Shown: piece by piece, positions 1 through 8,515 of the stretch
How the letters are laid out: each line of letters starts with the position of its first letter
Numbering within the stretch: position 1 is the stretch's first letter
Made by a program: the position numbers and the translations under genes
Notes under the pieces: generated by a model
What the model was told of the DNA's origin: nothing
Seen by the model: the letters and a program-made list of their open reading frames with translations, nothing else
The model's database searches: none
NCBI GenBank assembly: GCA_003021105.1
Contig: PXRG01000031.1
Location: forward strand, 61,138-125,137
Reading direction: 5' to 3'
Length of the DNA stretch: 64,000 nt
From: Halobacteriales archaeon QS_1_68_17
GTDB taxonomy: Archaea > Halobacteriota > Halobacteria > Halobacteriales > Haloarculaceae

Positions 1-687
1 GTCGCCGGCCTCGACGTCCGCACAGACGTACGAGACCGTCCCCGCCTCCAGGTCGAGGCCGGCGATCCGCTCGGTGAGGTGGCCACACTCCGCACACTGG
101 GCCTGGAAGGGGACGTACTCGTCGTCGACCTTGGCCTGGTAGGCCGAGAGTACTTCGCGGGCGGTGTCCAGGTCCGAGAGGATCCGCCGGGTCACGTCCT
201 CGAACGCTCCCTCCTCGTAGAGCGCGGTGTTCGAGACGAACTCCACGGGGACGCCCAGTCGGTCGGCGCTGTCTTCGAGCAGGGCGGTGAAGTGGTCGCC
301 GTAGGAGTCACAGCAGCCGAACGGGTCCGGGATGTCGGTGTAGGGCTTCCCGAGGTTGCGCCCGAGCGCGCCGGCGTCGACCTCGCCGAGGCCGACGACG
401 TTCCAGTCCAGGTCCGCGAGGGTGCGGGGCACCTTCCGGAGGCGGTCCCTGTCGTCGCTGGTGAACACCTGCCGGACCTCGTGGCCGCGGTCGCGGAGCG
501 CCTCGGCGACGAAGTACCCCCGCATGATCTCGTTGAAGTGGCCGATGTGGGGCACGCCCGACGGGGAGACGCCGCCCTTGACGACGATTGGATCGTCGGG
601 ATCGCGGGCCTCGACGGCGTCCGCGACGGCGTCGGCCCAGAACGCCCGGTCGCCGCCGGTCCCGACCGCGTAGGGGTCCTCACTCAT
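1..687 (-). CDS. lysS: Class I lysyl-tRNA synthetase (N-terminal part, runs off window)
   Basis: Charges tRNA-Lys with lysine in the cytoplasm. Only the first 229 codons are present; the frame is still open at base 1. The start ATG gives MSEDPYAVGT, and the class I signature PHIGH lies at residues 46-50 within SPSGVPHIGHFNE, typical of the archaeal class I LysRS rather than the bacterial class II enzyme. A CAECGH zinc-binding-like segment follows near residue 200. The ATG overlaps the end of the upstream pyrH gene by 8 bases, so the two are probably co-transcribed and translationally coupled. Confidence 0.93.
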   Translation of the reverse strand, partial: MSEDPYAVGTGGDRAFWADAVADAVEARDPDDPIVVKGGVSPSGVPHIGHFNEIMRGYFVAEALRDRGHEVRQVFTSDDRDRLRKVPRTLADLDWNVVGLGEVDAGALGRNLGKPYTDIPDPFGCCDSYGDHFTALLEDSADRLGVPVEFVSNTALYEEGAFEDVTRRILSDLDTAREVLSAYQAKVDDEYVPFQAQCAECGHLTERIAGLDLEAGTVSYVCADVEAGD

Positions 688-1366
688 CGTCGGGGACGAC
701 GTCGGTGCCGTCGTGGTCGCCCGCGACGGCCGCGGCGACGTTCTCGGGGTCGGTGCCGTCGACGACGACCGCCCGGAGGCCGCCCCGTTCGATGACCTTC
801 GCCGCCAGCAGGTCGACCGGCGCGTTGCTCCCGGCGTCCATCTCGATGTCCGTGACGAGGTCGATCAGTTCCCCGGTGCCGATCTCGGCGTACTTGATGG
901 CGTCGGCGTCCTGGGTGGGATCGGCGTCGTAGACGCCGGGGACGCTCGTCGCCAGCACCAGCAGGTCGGCGTCGACGTACTCGGCCAGCGACGCGGCTAC
1001 GGCGTCGGTCGTGTGGGCCGGCGCGGTCCCGCCCATCACCGGGAGGTCGCCGCGGCGCATCGCCTCGCGGGCGGCGTCCAGGTCCTCGGGCGGGGCGGTC
1101 GTGGCCCGCTCGCCCAGCGCGGCGATCAACAGCCGGGCGTTCAGCCGCGTGACGGCGATCCCGAGCCCGTCGAGCGCGATCTCGTTGGCGCCCAGAGCGC
1201 GGGCCGCGGCGATGTACTCCCGGGCGGTCGGCCCGCCGCCGACGACCGCGCCGAGCCGGTGGCCCGACGCTTCCAGGTCCTCCAAGACGGCAGCGTACGC
1301 CCGGACCCGCTCCGGGTCGAGGTCCGGGGCGAGGACGCTGCCGCCGACAGAGACGACGACGTTCAT
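680..1366 (-). CDS. pyrH: UMP kinase (archaeal PyrH, amino acid kinase family)
   Basis: Phosphorylates UMP to UDP in pyrimidine nucleotide synthesis. The 228-aa protein has the amino acid kinase fold: an N-terminal VVSVGGSVLAP glycine loop (residues 3-13), VVGGGPTAREY near 42, and the GGTAPAHTTDAVAASLAE nucleotide/substrate segment followed by TSVPGVYDADP. Length matches archaeal UMP kinases (about 225-240 aa). Its last 8 bases overlap lysS, which it precedes in an apparent two-gene operon. The promoter region is shared with the divergent moaE gene. Confidence 0.93.
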   Translation of the reverse strand: MNVVVSVGGSVLAPDLDPERVRAYAAVLEDLEASGHRLGAVVGGGPTAREYIAAARALGANEIALDGLGIAVTRLNARLLIAALGERATTAPPEDLDAAREAMRRGDLPVMGGTAPAHTTDAVAASLAEYVDADLLVLATSVPGVYDADPTQDADAIKYAEIGTGELIDLVTDIEMDAGSNAPVDLLAAKVIERGGLRAVVVDGTDPENVAAAVAGDHDGTDVVPDDE

Positions 1367-1457
1367 GCTACCGGCCCTATCCCCGAGGCAGTCTTAAGGG
1401 TTGCCAAGCCGCCCGACAGACGAAGGCTACAAGCGCCTCGCCGCCCTCCGGGCGGAC

Positions 1458-2261
1458 ATGCACGCGCTCGGCATCGCCGGCCCGGGGGCCGACGACCTCG
1501 CGGACCGGTTCGTGGACCACCTGACCTCGCTGACCGACGACCGCCGGGTCGCCCGCGTCGCCTGCGACCAGCGAACGGCCGACGGCGGCGCGACCCTCGA
1601 ACGGCCGGCGGCGACCCGTTACGAGCGGACGGCCGACGGCTGGCGGGCCAGCGGCGAGGACATCTCGCTGACGGAACTACTCGACCGCCTGGCGGTCGAC
1701 CACGACTACGCCCTGCTCGTGGACTGCCCGGATGCCGACGTTCCCCAGGTGGCGCTGGGCGACGCGGCTGTCGACGATCCGCTCCTGGCGGCCGACGATC
1801 CCAGGGACCTCGATCCGGCCGCCGTCGTCGACGCCGTCACTGACACGGAGCCACACGAGACGCTCGAATCGCTCGTCCGGCGGGCCAAAGCCTCCCCGCA
1901 GGCAGAGCAGGCCGGCGCGATAGCGACCTTCACCGGGCGCGTCCGCGCGAAGGAACACCCCGACGACGAACCGACCGAGTTCCTCGAATTCGAGAAGTAC
2001 GAGGGCGTCGCCGCCGAGCGGATGGACGCGATCAGCGCCGACCTCGAGGAACGCGACGGCGTCTTCGAAGTGCTCATGCACCACCGGACCGGCGTCATCG
2101 AGTACGGCCGCGACATCGTCTTCGTCGTCGTCCTCGCCGGCCACCGCGAGGAGGCGTTCCGGACCGTCGAGGACGGCATCAACCGCCTGAAAGACGAGGT
2201 CCCCATCTTCAAAAAGGAGGTAACGGTCGACGAGGAGTTCTGGGTCCACGACCGCGAGTGA
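1458..2261 (+). CDS. moaE: Molybdopterin synthase catalytic subunit MoaE with degenerate MobB-like N-terminus
   Basis: The C-terminal ~140 residues are MoaE, which inserts sulfur into precursor Z during molybdopterin synthesis: GAIATFTGRVRA, then the lysine-rich FKKEVTVDEEFWVH end. The N-terminal ~120 residues resemble the MobB GTPase-like domain that haloarchaea fuse to MoaE. However, the segment that should carry the P-loop reads MHALGIAGPGADDLADRF, with no GKT, so nucleotide binding is probably lost. I chose the ATG at 1458 because this motif starts the family domain; a TTG at 1401 lies in frame and would add 19 residues. Confidence 0.85.
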   Translation: MHALGIAGPGADDLADRFVDHLTSLTDDRRVARVACDQRTADGGATLERPAATRYERTADGWRASGEDISLTELLDRLAVDHDYALLVDCPDADVPQVALGDAAVDDPLLAADDPRDLDPAAVVDAVTDTEPHETLESLVRRAKASPQAEQAGAIATFTGRVRAKEHPDDEPTEFLEFEKYEGVAAERMDAISADLEERDGVFEVLMHHRTGVIEYGRDIVFVVVLAGHREEAFRTVEDGINRLKDEVPIFKKEVTVDEEFWVHDRE

Positions 2262-2514
2262 CCCCGTAGCCCCGGCGATCGATATTTATTTCTTACTATT
2301 AAAGAAAAAATATAATCCGGCGGGCCGACACAGCCTGCCCGCCCGCGTTACCGACATAACGTATTTAGAACGCGATATAAAATGTCTCGCGCTCTCTCGA
2401 AACGTCGTAAAACATTCGAATCGTTTGTCTTCACGCTGAAAAGGGCCGAAGTAACGCTAAACTTCCTCCCTTTATATGACCATCAGGTGGGTAGCGGGGA
2501 GCGAGGTGACACAG

Positions 2515-2751
2515 ATGAGCACGACTCAGCCCTCCCCCGAGAGCAAGGAAGAACGCCTTCGCTCGTACCTCAGACAGAAGGCCGCCGACGGCGAGCTCTA
2601 CTTCAAAAGCAAGTTCATCGCCGACGAGGTGGGTCTCTCGGCGAAGGAGATCGGCGCACTGATGGTGAAGCTCCGGGACTCGGCCCCGGAACTCGAAATC
2701 GAGAAGTGGTCGTACACGAGCGCGACCACCTGGCGCGTCGAACCGGCCTGA
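2515..2751 (+). CDS. Small haloarchaeal conserved protein (DUF7123-like)
   Basis: A 78-aa soluble protein, MSTTQPSPESKEERLRSYLR onward, with a helix-turn-helix-like middle (FIADEVGLSAKEIGALMVKL) and a C-terminal strand pair (EKWSYTSATTWRVEPA). It resembles the short DUF7123 family found throughout Halobacteria; function unknown, a winged-helix DNA-binding role is a guess. A strong TATA box (TTTATAT, 2471-2477) and a GAGGTGA ribosome-binding-like sequence just upstream support the ATG at 2515 over an in-frame ATG at 2476, which would lie inside the promoter. Confidence 0.85.
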   Translation: MSTTQPSPESKEERLRSYLRQKAADGELYFKSKFIADEVGLSAKEIGALMVKLRDSAPELEIEKWSYTSATTWRVEPA

Positions 2752-2869
2752 AACCGCCCGGCCACCCCACGACTCACGCTCCTTCGGCGCGTTCCCCGCG
2801 CGCCCGTCCCCCGATTCGAAGCCCGGGCTGTCATCGGATTTATGCCCGACGACGCGCTAGCATGTCCCG

Positions 2870-4021
2870 ATGGACGAAACCGACGGCCCGGGGCGGTTGC
2901 CGCCGGCCGAGGAGATCGAGTCGGTCTTTCGCGTCTACGAGACGCGCCGGGACGACGACCGGTTCCTCTACGTGGGTCGCCCGCTGGTCGCTCCCGACAG
3001 GCTAGAGGAGCGTCTCTGGCCGGTGTTCCGGCGGCGCGGGTACAACGTCTCGCTGACGACCCGCTACCCGGCCGGCGACAGCGGCCTGCCGACCGTCGGG
3101 GAGTACGTGCTCGTCGCCGAACCCCGGTCGGTCGGCGTCGACGGGTTCCCGTGGAAGAACGTCCTCTTTTTCGCGCTGACGATCCTCTCGACGCTGTACG
3201 CCGGGACGCTCTGGTACGGCATCGACCTGGGCAGCGACCCGCTCGCGCTCGCCCGGGCGTGGCCGTTCGCGCTGGCGATCCTCGGCGTGCTGTGTACCCA
3301 CGAGGCCGGCCACTACGTCATGAGCCGGTACCACGGCGTCAACGCCAGCCTCCCGTACTTCATCCCGCTACCGCTGACCCACATCGGGACGATGGGGGCG
3401 TTCATCCGGATGCGCGAGCGGATCCCGACCCGCCGGGCGCTGTTCGACATCGGGGCCGCGGGGCCGCTGGCCGGCCTCGTGGCGACGGTGGTGGTCACCG
3501 TCGTCGGGTTGCACCTCGACCCGGTGACCTACTCCACGGCGACCGTCTCCGACCCGAACACGGCGTACATCCGGTTCAACGACCCGCTGTTGTTGCACCT
3601 CCTGGCGGACCTGACCGGACAGCCGCTCTCGTACGCCGATCCCCGGAAAGTGGTCAATCCCGTCGTGTTCGCCGGCTGGGTCGGCTGTTTCGTCACGCTG
3701 TTCAACCTCCTCCCGGCCGGCCAGCTCGACGGCGGCCACGTCCTGCGGGCGCTGCTGGGCGAACGCCAGGAGACCGTCGCCGCCGCCGTCCCGGCGCTTC
3801 TGTTCGGCTTCGCTGGCTACCTTTACGCGTTCCGGGCGGTCGGGACGGCCGCGGTCATCTGGGTCGTCTGGGGCGTCATCACGATGGTCCTGGCGTACCT
3901 CGGCCCGGCGACCCCGATCCGGGACAGACCCCTCAATCCCGGCCGGAAAGTGCTCGCCGTGGTTACCTTCCTGCTGGGGACGCTCTGTTTCATGCCCGTC
4001 CCCTTCCAGGTGATCTCCTGA
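2870..4021 (+). CDS. Site-2 protease family intramembrane metalloprotease (M50)
   Basis: A 383-aa multi-pass membrane protein that should cleave transmembrane segments of substrate proteins. The zinc motif HEAGH is at residues 144-148, at the start of the family core. The third metal ligand is in NLLPAGQLDGGH (Asp about 287). The N-terminal ~95 residues are a soluble domain before the first membrane helix (NVLFFALTILSTLYAG), as in haloarchaeal homologues. A TATA-like GGATTTATG sits about 30 bases before the ATG. It is monocistronic, convergent with thiL. The substrate is unknown. Confidence 0.92.
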   Translation: MDETDGPGRLPPAEEIESVFRVYETRRDDDRFLYVGRPLVAPDRLEERLWPVFRRRGYNVSLTTRYPAGDSGLPTVGEYVLVAEPRSVGVDGFPWKNVLFFALTILSTLYAGTLWYGIDLGSDPLALARAWPFALAILGVLCTHEAGHYVMSRYHGVNASLPYFIPLPLTHIGTMGAFIRMRERIPTRRALFDIGAAGPLAGLVATVVVTVVGLHLDPVTYSTATVSDPNTAYIRFNDPLLLHLLADLTGQPLSYADPRKVVNPVVFAGWVGCFVTLFNLLPAGQLDGGHVLRALLGERQETVAAAVPALLFGFAGYLYAFRAVGTAAVIWVVWGVITMVLAYLGPATPIRDRPLNPGRKVLAVVTFLLGTLCFMPVPFQVIS

Positions 4022-4053
4022 TCCCCGACTCTCCCGTTCCGGTCCTCCGCTGG

Positions 4054-4929
4054 CTACCCGTGGGTGTACCCGCGGTCCGGCAGCTCCTCGCCGTCCATGC
4101 GCACGCCCTCGCCGGCCGCGACGACGCGCCCGATCTCTGTCACGGGGACCGGGCAGGCGTCGCGGGCACGTCCCACCTCGGCCGCGGGAACCGTGAACAC
4201 GAGTTCGAAGTCCTCGCCGAAGAACACGCCCAGTTCGCGCCGTTCCCGGTCGTCGTCGGCTACCGCCCCGACCGCCTCGTCGACCGGGAGCGGCGTCTCG
4301 ACCGCGAACCCGCAGTCGCTCGCGTCGGCGAGCTGGTGGAGCGACCGCGCCAGCCCGTCGCTCGAATCCATCATCGCGGTCGCCAGCGGTGCCAGCGCCC
4401 GGCCGGCGGCGACCCGGGGCCGGAACCGGAACAGGTCGTTCGCCCGGTCGCGCTCGCCCCGCTCGAACAGCCGGAGGGCGGCCCCGCTCCGTCCGAGGGT
4501 GCCGGTGACACAGACCGCCTCGCCCGGGGTCGCACCCGACCGGAACACGGGGTCGTCCGTCCGGCCGAGCGCGGTCGTGGCGACCGTGAACTCGTCGTGG
4601 CCGTCCATGTCGCCGCCGACGTACTCCGCACCGACGGCCCCACAGACCCCGGTCGCGCCGTCGAGGAAGGCGTCGAGTTCCGCGGCGTCGAACGCCGGGG
4701 CCGCGTAGACCGCGACGGCCGCGACCGCCTCGGCACCCATTGCGGCGACGTCCGACAGCGACGCGCCGACGGCGCGCCACCCCGCCGTGTACCGGGTCGT
4801 GCCGCCGGGGAAGTCGGTCCGCTCGTGGAGCATGTCGGTCGTGAGTACCTGCCCGTCGACCACGGCGGCGTCGTCGCCGGCCGCGGGGAGCCTGTCGGCG
4901 ATCCGCGAGAGCACTGCCCGCTCGTCCAT
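4054..4929 (-). CDS. thiL: Thiamine-monophosphate kinase
   Basis: Phosphorylates thiamine monophosphate to the coenzyme thiamine diphosphate. The 291-aa protein shows the PurM/ThiL pattern: AAGDDAAVVDG near the N-terminus, TTDMLHERTDF (metal-binding Asp), GASLSDVAAMGA, GGDMDGHDEFTV and MDSSDGLARSL, and ends with a GEDFELVFTVP segment. The start is the ATG at 4929 (MDERAVLSRIADRLPAAGDD). An in-frame ATG at 5046 would add a low-complexity Ala-rich leader not expected for the family. Confidence 0.93.
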   Translation of the reverse strand: MDERAVLSRIADRLPAAGDDAAVVDGQVLTTDMLHERTDFPGGTTRYTAGWRAVGASLSDVAAMGAEAVAAVAVYAAPAFDAAELDAFLDGATGVCGAVGAEYVGGDMDGHDEFTVATTALGRTDDPVFRSGATPGEAVCVTGTLGRSGAALRLFERGERDRANDLFRFRPRVAAGRALAPLATAMMDSSDGLARSLHQLADASDCGFAVETPLPVDEAVGAVADDDRERRELGVFFGEDFELVFTVPAAEVGRARDACPVPVTEIGRVVAAGEGVRMDGEELPDRGYTHG

Positions 4930-5072
4930 GGCTCCCGTTGGTGGCCGGCCGACATAAACGGCCGCCGTCCCGGCCGCGTCGCCGGCGGCCCCCGCCGAAT
5001 CCAGTGTCTCCGACACCCGCGCGCCGTCGCCAGTCGGTGGGTTCAAGCCCGCGACGACCGTCCGTTGGGACC

Positions 5073-6089
5073 ATGGACGGCGACCGGCTGACGACGCTCC
5101 TGGGGTTCGCCGGCGCGCTGGTGGTCCTCGCCGCGTTGCTCTGGCTCGTGGGGATCGACCGCGTGCTGGCCGTCCTCTCGCGGGCCGATCCGTCGGTCGT
5201 CGCGGCCGTGCTGGGCGTCGCCGTCGTCTGGCTGACCGCGTGGGGGATGTCGCTCCGGGCGGTCCTCGGCGCGCTCGGGGCGGTCGTTTCCCGGCCGCGG
5301 GCCGTGCTGGTCGTCGCCGCCGCCATCTTCTCGAACAACGTCACCCCGTTCGGCCAGGCCGGCGGCGAGCCCCTGACGGCACTGCTGATCTCGCGGGCGA
5401 CCGACAGCGAGTACGAGACGGGGCTGGCGGCCATCGCCAGCGTCGACGCGCTCCACTTCGTCCCCTCGGTCGTGCTGGCGATCGGCGGGCTCGCCGTGTT
5501 CGGCCTCGAAATCGCACAGCTCGGCCGGAACCTGCTTCTGGCAGCCGCGGCGATGGGCGCGCTCGCGGTGGCCGTTCCCGTCTCGGTCTACGCCGGCTGG
5601 CGGTACCGGTACGAGCTCGAAGCCGCCGTCGTGCGGGCGTTCACGCCGCTCATCCGCGGGATCGGGCGCGTCGTCCCGGGCCGGTCGCCGCCGGAACCGG
5701 CCGCGATCGAACGCCGGATCGAGCGGTTCTTCGCGGCTATCGACCGCGTCGCGGGGAACCGCCGCACGCTGGCGGCCGCGCTGGTGTTCTCGCTGGCCGG
5801 GTGGCTCGCGCTCGTGACCTCGCTGTGGCTGTCGCTGTACGCGCTCGGGACCGGGGTCGCCGTCTCGGCGGTGCTTGTCGCGGTGCCCGCGGCGAAGATC
5901 GCCGGCATCACGCCGCTCCCGGGGGGACTGGGCGGGGTCGAGGCGGCGCTCGTGGGGCTGCTCGTCTCGACGACGGGCATCGATCCCGCCACCGTCAGCG
6001 CCGCGGTCGTCGTCCACCGCGGGGCGACATACTGGTTCCCGACCGTCGTGGGCGGCGGCGTCGCGGCCGCGCTCGGGGTCGGTTCGTAA
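5073..6089 (+). CDS. Flippase-like integral membrane protein (UPF0104 / LPG synthase TM family)
   Basis: A 338-aa polytopic membrane protein with about eight hydrophobic helices. Family marks are SNNVTPFGQAGGEP (residues 87-100) and PLPGGLGGVEAALVGLL near the C-terminus, as in the lysylphosphatidylglycerol-synthase transmembrane family (UPF0104). Members are thought to move or modify lipids or glycans at the membrane; no catalytic synthase domain is attached here, so the exact role is unknown. It starts 27 bases after the in-frame limit of thiL on the opposite strand and lies 38 bases before rps19e. Confidence 0.88.
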   Translation: MDGDRLTTLLGFAGALVVLAALLWLVGIDRVLAVLSRADPSVVAAVLGVAVVWLTAWGMSLRAVLGALGAVVSRPRAVLVVAAAIFSNNVTPFGQAGGEPLTALLISRATDSEYETGLAAIASVDALHFVPSVVLAIGGLAVFGLEIAQLGRNLLLAAAAMGALAVAVPVSVYAGWRYRYELEAAVVRAFTPLIRGIGRVVPGRSPPEPAAIERRIERFFAAIDRVAGNRRTLAAALVFSLAGWLALVTSLWLSLYALGTGVAVSAVLVAVPAAKIAGITPLPGGLGGVEAALVGLLVSTTGIDPATVSAAVVVHRGATYWFPTVVGGGVAAALGVGS

Positions 6090-6127
6090 CGATGGGCTTA
6101 ACTGACGCCACCGGGAACCGGTTCCCA

Positions 6128-6589
6128 ATGACGACACTCTACGACGTTCCCGCCGAGGATCTCATCGACGCGGTGGCCGAGAAACTCGTCGACGAGGGGG
6201 CCGTCTCGGAACCCGAGTGGGCGGCATACGTGAAGACGGGCGTCGACCGCGAACTCCCGCCACAGCAGGAGGACTTCTGGGCCGTCCGGTCGGCCAGCCT
6301 GCTCCGGAAGGTGGCCGTCGACGGCCCCGTCGGCGTCCGCCGGCTCCGCACCGAGTACGGCGACGCAAAGCAGGGGTCGAACCGCTACCGGGTCCGTCCC
6401 CGACAGCAGTCCCGCGGCAGCGGCAAGATCGTCCGCACCATCCTCCAGCAACTCGAAGACGCCGGCTACATCGAGGCCGCCGGCGGCGACGGCCGCCGGA
6501 TCACCGCGGCCGGCGAGAGCCTCCTCGACGAGACCGCCGGCGAGGTGCTGGCCGACCTCGACCGCCCGGACCTCGAACGCTACGCCTGA
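6128..6589 (+). CDS. rps19e: 30S ribosomal protein S19e
   Basis: A 153-aa archaeal/eukaryotic small-subunit protein. It begins MTTLYDVPAEDLIDAVAEKL and carries the family features DFWAVRSASLLRKVAVDGPVG and KIVRTILQQLEDAGYI. The GC-rich leader contains GGGCTTAACTGA, a plausible TATA element about 30 bases before the ATG. The 3' end overlaps the convergent nucS gene by 10 bases. Confidence 0.96.
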   Translation: MTTLYDVPAEDLIDAVAEKLVDEGAVSEPEWAAYVKTGVDRELPPQQEDFWAVRSASLLRKVAVDGPVGVRRLRTEYGDAKQGSNRYRVRPRQQSRGSGKIVRTILQQLEDAGYIEAAGGDGRRITAAGESLLDETAGEVLADLDRPDLERYA

Positions 6590-7320
6590 GGCGACAGCGA
6601 GACGAACTCCAGTCCCTTCTCCGCGAGCAACCGGCGCGCCCGTTCGGTCACCGACGGCGCGACGAGAATCCCGCGCACTCCCGCGGCCGCGTGGAGGTCC
6701 CGTTCGAGCGCGTCGACGTACCGGCTCAGCTGCCCGACGGCCTCCGGTCCGACCCGCCGTCGCTTGAGTTCGACCACGACGGTCCGGCCGTCGGCGTCCT
6801 CGCCGTAGATGTCGACCGCGCCGGCCGGCGTGTCCCGCTCGGTCGCCAGCGGCGTAAAGCCCGCCTCGACCAGGTCCGGGTCGGCGAGAATTCGCTGTCG
6901 CAGGTCCTCCTCGGTTCCCGAAAGCGAGAGGTCTCGCTGGTCCTCGATTGCGAACGCGGACACCTGCGCTACCGACTCGAAGGTGACCACCAGTTCCTCC
7001 TCGGGGGTCGACCGCAGGCTCCGGATCCGGAGCGACCCCTCGGTCACCGTCGCCTCGTGGGTACAGCCCGGTGGCTGCCAGTTGACCGGCTGCTGGCCCT
7101 CGTCGGTGTGGACCAGCACCGACCCGTCGGGCTTGAGCATGACGTGCCGGTCGCCCGGGCCGAGTTCGCTCGCCGCCCGTCCCTCGTAGTCGACCGTACA
7201 CCGGCCGAACACCGTCACCAGCGCGCCGCGGTCGACCGCGGCGTCGATGCGCTCGCTGGCGGTCGCGGCCGACGGGTCGACGAGCGTCTCGACCGTCTCT
7301 TTCGCGTCGGTGGCCGTCAC
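6580..7320 (-). CDS. nucS: Mismatch/structure-specific endonuclease NucS (EndoMS)
   Basis: Cleaves mismatched or branched DNA in archaeal non-canonical mismatch repair. The 246-aa protein has an N-terminal DNA-binding half (GRCTVDYEGRA, MLKPDGSVLVHTDEGQQPVNW) and a C-terminal RecB-like nuclease. The catalytic residues are visible as GAVDIYG (Asp170), VVVELK (Glu184, Lys186) and GQLSRY (Gln197). The start is taken as GTG 7320 (VTATDAKETVETL); the in-frame upstream extension is Arg/Pro-rich and unlike the family. It converges on rps19e with a 10-base overlap. Confidence 0.93.
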   Translation of the reverse strand: MTATDAKETVETLVDPSAATASERIDAAVDRGALVTVFGRCTVDYEGRAASELGPGDRHVMLKPDGSVLVHTDEGQQPVNWQPPGCTHEATVTEGSLRIRSLRSTPEEELVVTFESVAQVSAFAIEDQRDLSLSGTEEDLRQRILADPDLVEAGFTPLATERDTPAGAVDIYGEDADGRTVVVELKRRRVGPEAVGQLSRYVDALERDLHAAAGVRGILVAPSVTERARRLLAEKGLEFVSLSPQA

Positions 7321-7361
7321 TGCCTGCCCGTACCGGGTCGGCGCACAAAAGCTACCCGGGG

Positions 7362-7862
7362 TCAGCCGGTCGGCCGGCCGTCCACGACCGATCGCGGCCC
7401 GGCGAACGCCCCGACGCGGGAGCGGAGGTACGCGACCGCCGTCGGGACGGTACAGACTCCGCGGTCGACGCCGTCCGCGACCGTGCTCTTGACGCCGCGG
7501 AACCACCCGCGGACGTAGCCGTCCTCGTCGGTTCCCCGTCCCATGAGGACGCCGTTACCGACCGTCCGGCTCGTCTCGACCCGCTCGCAGTCGTCGGCCA
7601 GCCCGAACCACAGCGGCCGGTAGCACCGGACCTCGTCGGCATCGACGACGTACACCGCCTCGTGGTGGAGGTAATCGACGTGGTCGGTCGCCACCTCCCG
7701 GACCGAGGCCGCGACCCCGCACTGCCGCGACGGCACGGGCGGTCCGGGTCCCGGCCCGCTCCGGAGCGTCCCGGCGAGGGCGAAGCCGTCCCCACCCCAC
7801 TGGGTCTCGTACAGTTCGTAGTCGTCGTCCCGCTCGTCGGCCAGGAGCGTCCGGTGACCCAT
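7362..7862 (-). CDS. Haloarchaeal conserved hypothetical protein (DUF6735-like)
   Basis: A 166-aa soluble protein beginning MGHRTLLADERDDDYELYE. The opening MGHR..LADER and the WGG segment resemble the haloarchaeal DUF6735 family. No catalytic motif is recognised. The preferred start is ATG 7862; ATG 7871 three codons upstream is also in frame. It lies just upstream of nucS on the same strand (41-base gap), so co-expression is possible. Confidence 0.75.
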   Translation of the reverse strand: MGHRTLLADERDDDYELYETQWGGDGFALAGTLRSGPGPGPPVPSRQCGVAASVREVATDHVDYLHHEAVYVVDADEVRCYRPLWFGLADDCERVETSRTVGNGVLMGRGTDEDGYVRGWFRGVKSTVADGVDRGVCTVPTAVAYLRSRVGAFAGPRSVVDGRPTG

Positions 7863-8011
7863 CACCCCCACCTCCCCGCACCGGTCGCCCGTCGGCCGGC
7901 CGGGACGCCCGGGGCCCGGAGCGACGTGGGCGTCTCCATCCCGTGGCTGGTTGGTCCGCCTACGGCTGAAAAACGTTCGGACGGCCCGTCACCCCCGGTC
8001 TACCCCGCGCT

Positions 8012-8033
8012 CATATTATCTCGAAATAATATG
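8012..8033. promoter_or_regulatory. Inverted repeat upstream of the bop region
   Basis: CATATTAT (8012-8019) and ATAATATG (8026-8033) form an 8-bp perfect inverted repeat around a CTCGAA spacer in an AT-rich patch 110 bases before the small gene at 8144. A second inverted repeat, GTTGAGC (8046-8052) / GCTCAAC (8076-8082), follows. A TATA-like ATAACATTTTAG lies at about 8092-8103. The arrangement looks like an operator region for the 8144 gene; the binding protein is unknown. Confidence 0.45.
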
Positions 8034-8143
8034 CAACCTATCCTGGTTGAGCACGGGGTGGTTGTCAGTGTGTTCGCTCAACGGCATTGGCATAACATTT
8101 TAGTGGGAAAACGGGCAAGTAATACACGAGAGGGTGATCGAAT

Positions 8144-8398
8144 ATGGCAGCAGGACACGACGCGCGTCACGAATCGGCGACTGGCCACCCGCTTTCGGGA
8201 CGAGTGTCGCGGTACGACCTGTTGCTGGCCTTCCTCCCCACCCTCTTTGTCGTCGCGTTGCTGGTGGGGCACCTCCTTTCGGTCCCGCCGCGAACGACGC
8301 TGGGCGTCGCGTCGGTGTTCGGCGCGTTCGCGGTCGCGGACGGGATGTTCTGGAACCCGCCGCTGTCCGGCGTCGGTCGCGGCGACCGCGACGAGTGA
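8144..8398 (+). CDS. Small membrane protein upstream of bacteriorhodopsin
   Basis: An 84-aa protein with two hydrophobic helices (YDLLLAFLPTLFVVALLVGHLL and TTLGVASVFGAFAVADGMFW), a short basic N-terminus and an acidic C-terminus. I do not recognise a named family. It has its own TATA-like element and inverted repeats upstream and is followed after 117 bases by the rhodopsin gene in the same orientation. That position suggests a role in the rhodopsin/retinal module, for example membrane insertion or regulation, but this is inference only. Confidence 0.7.
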   Translation: MAAGHDARHESATGHPLSGRVSRYDLLLAFLPTLFVVALLVGHLLSVPPRTTLGVASVFGAFAVADGMFWNPPLSGVGRGDRDE

Positions 8399-8461
8399 CT
8401 GTCAGCACCGCCGCTCGACGGACGGGTAGCGGTCCTTTTTACCAGCCCCCCTGGAAAAATC

Positions 8462-8490
8462 ACCTGACTAGTTTGGCACCCTCTTTACAC
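8462..8490 (+). promoter_or_regulatory. bop promoter: Bat-type upstream activator sequence plus TATA
   Basis: ACCTGACTAGTTTGG (8462-8476) closely matches the upstream activator sequence of bop-regulon promoters in Halobacterium salinarum (recalled consensus ACCcnactagTTnGG), where Bat activates transcription under low oxygen and light. A TATA-like CTCTTTACAC (8481-8490) follows at the expected close spacing, and the rhodopsin ATG is 26 bases further on, consistent with a nearly leaderless transcript. No bat gene is in this window. Confidence 0.75.
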
Positions 8491-8515
8491 CGATAGAGTC
8501 CTCAGTCTAAGCTGT

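Noticed and set aside
3368..5434. Long minus-strand frame of 688 codons across the site-2 protease and thiL
   Set aside because: It is the high-GC shadow of real genes; composition is Arg/Pro/Gly-rich, unlike the acidic haloarchaeal proteome, and thiL is in another frame.
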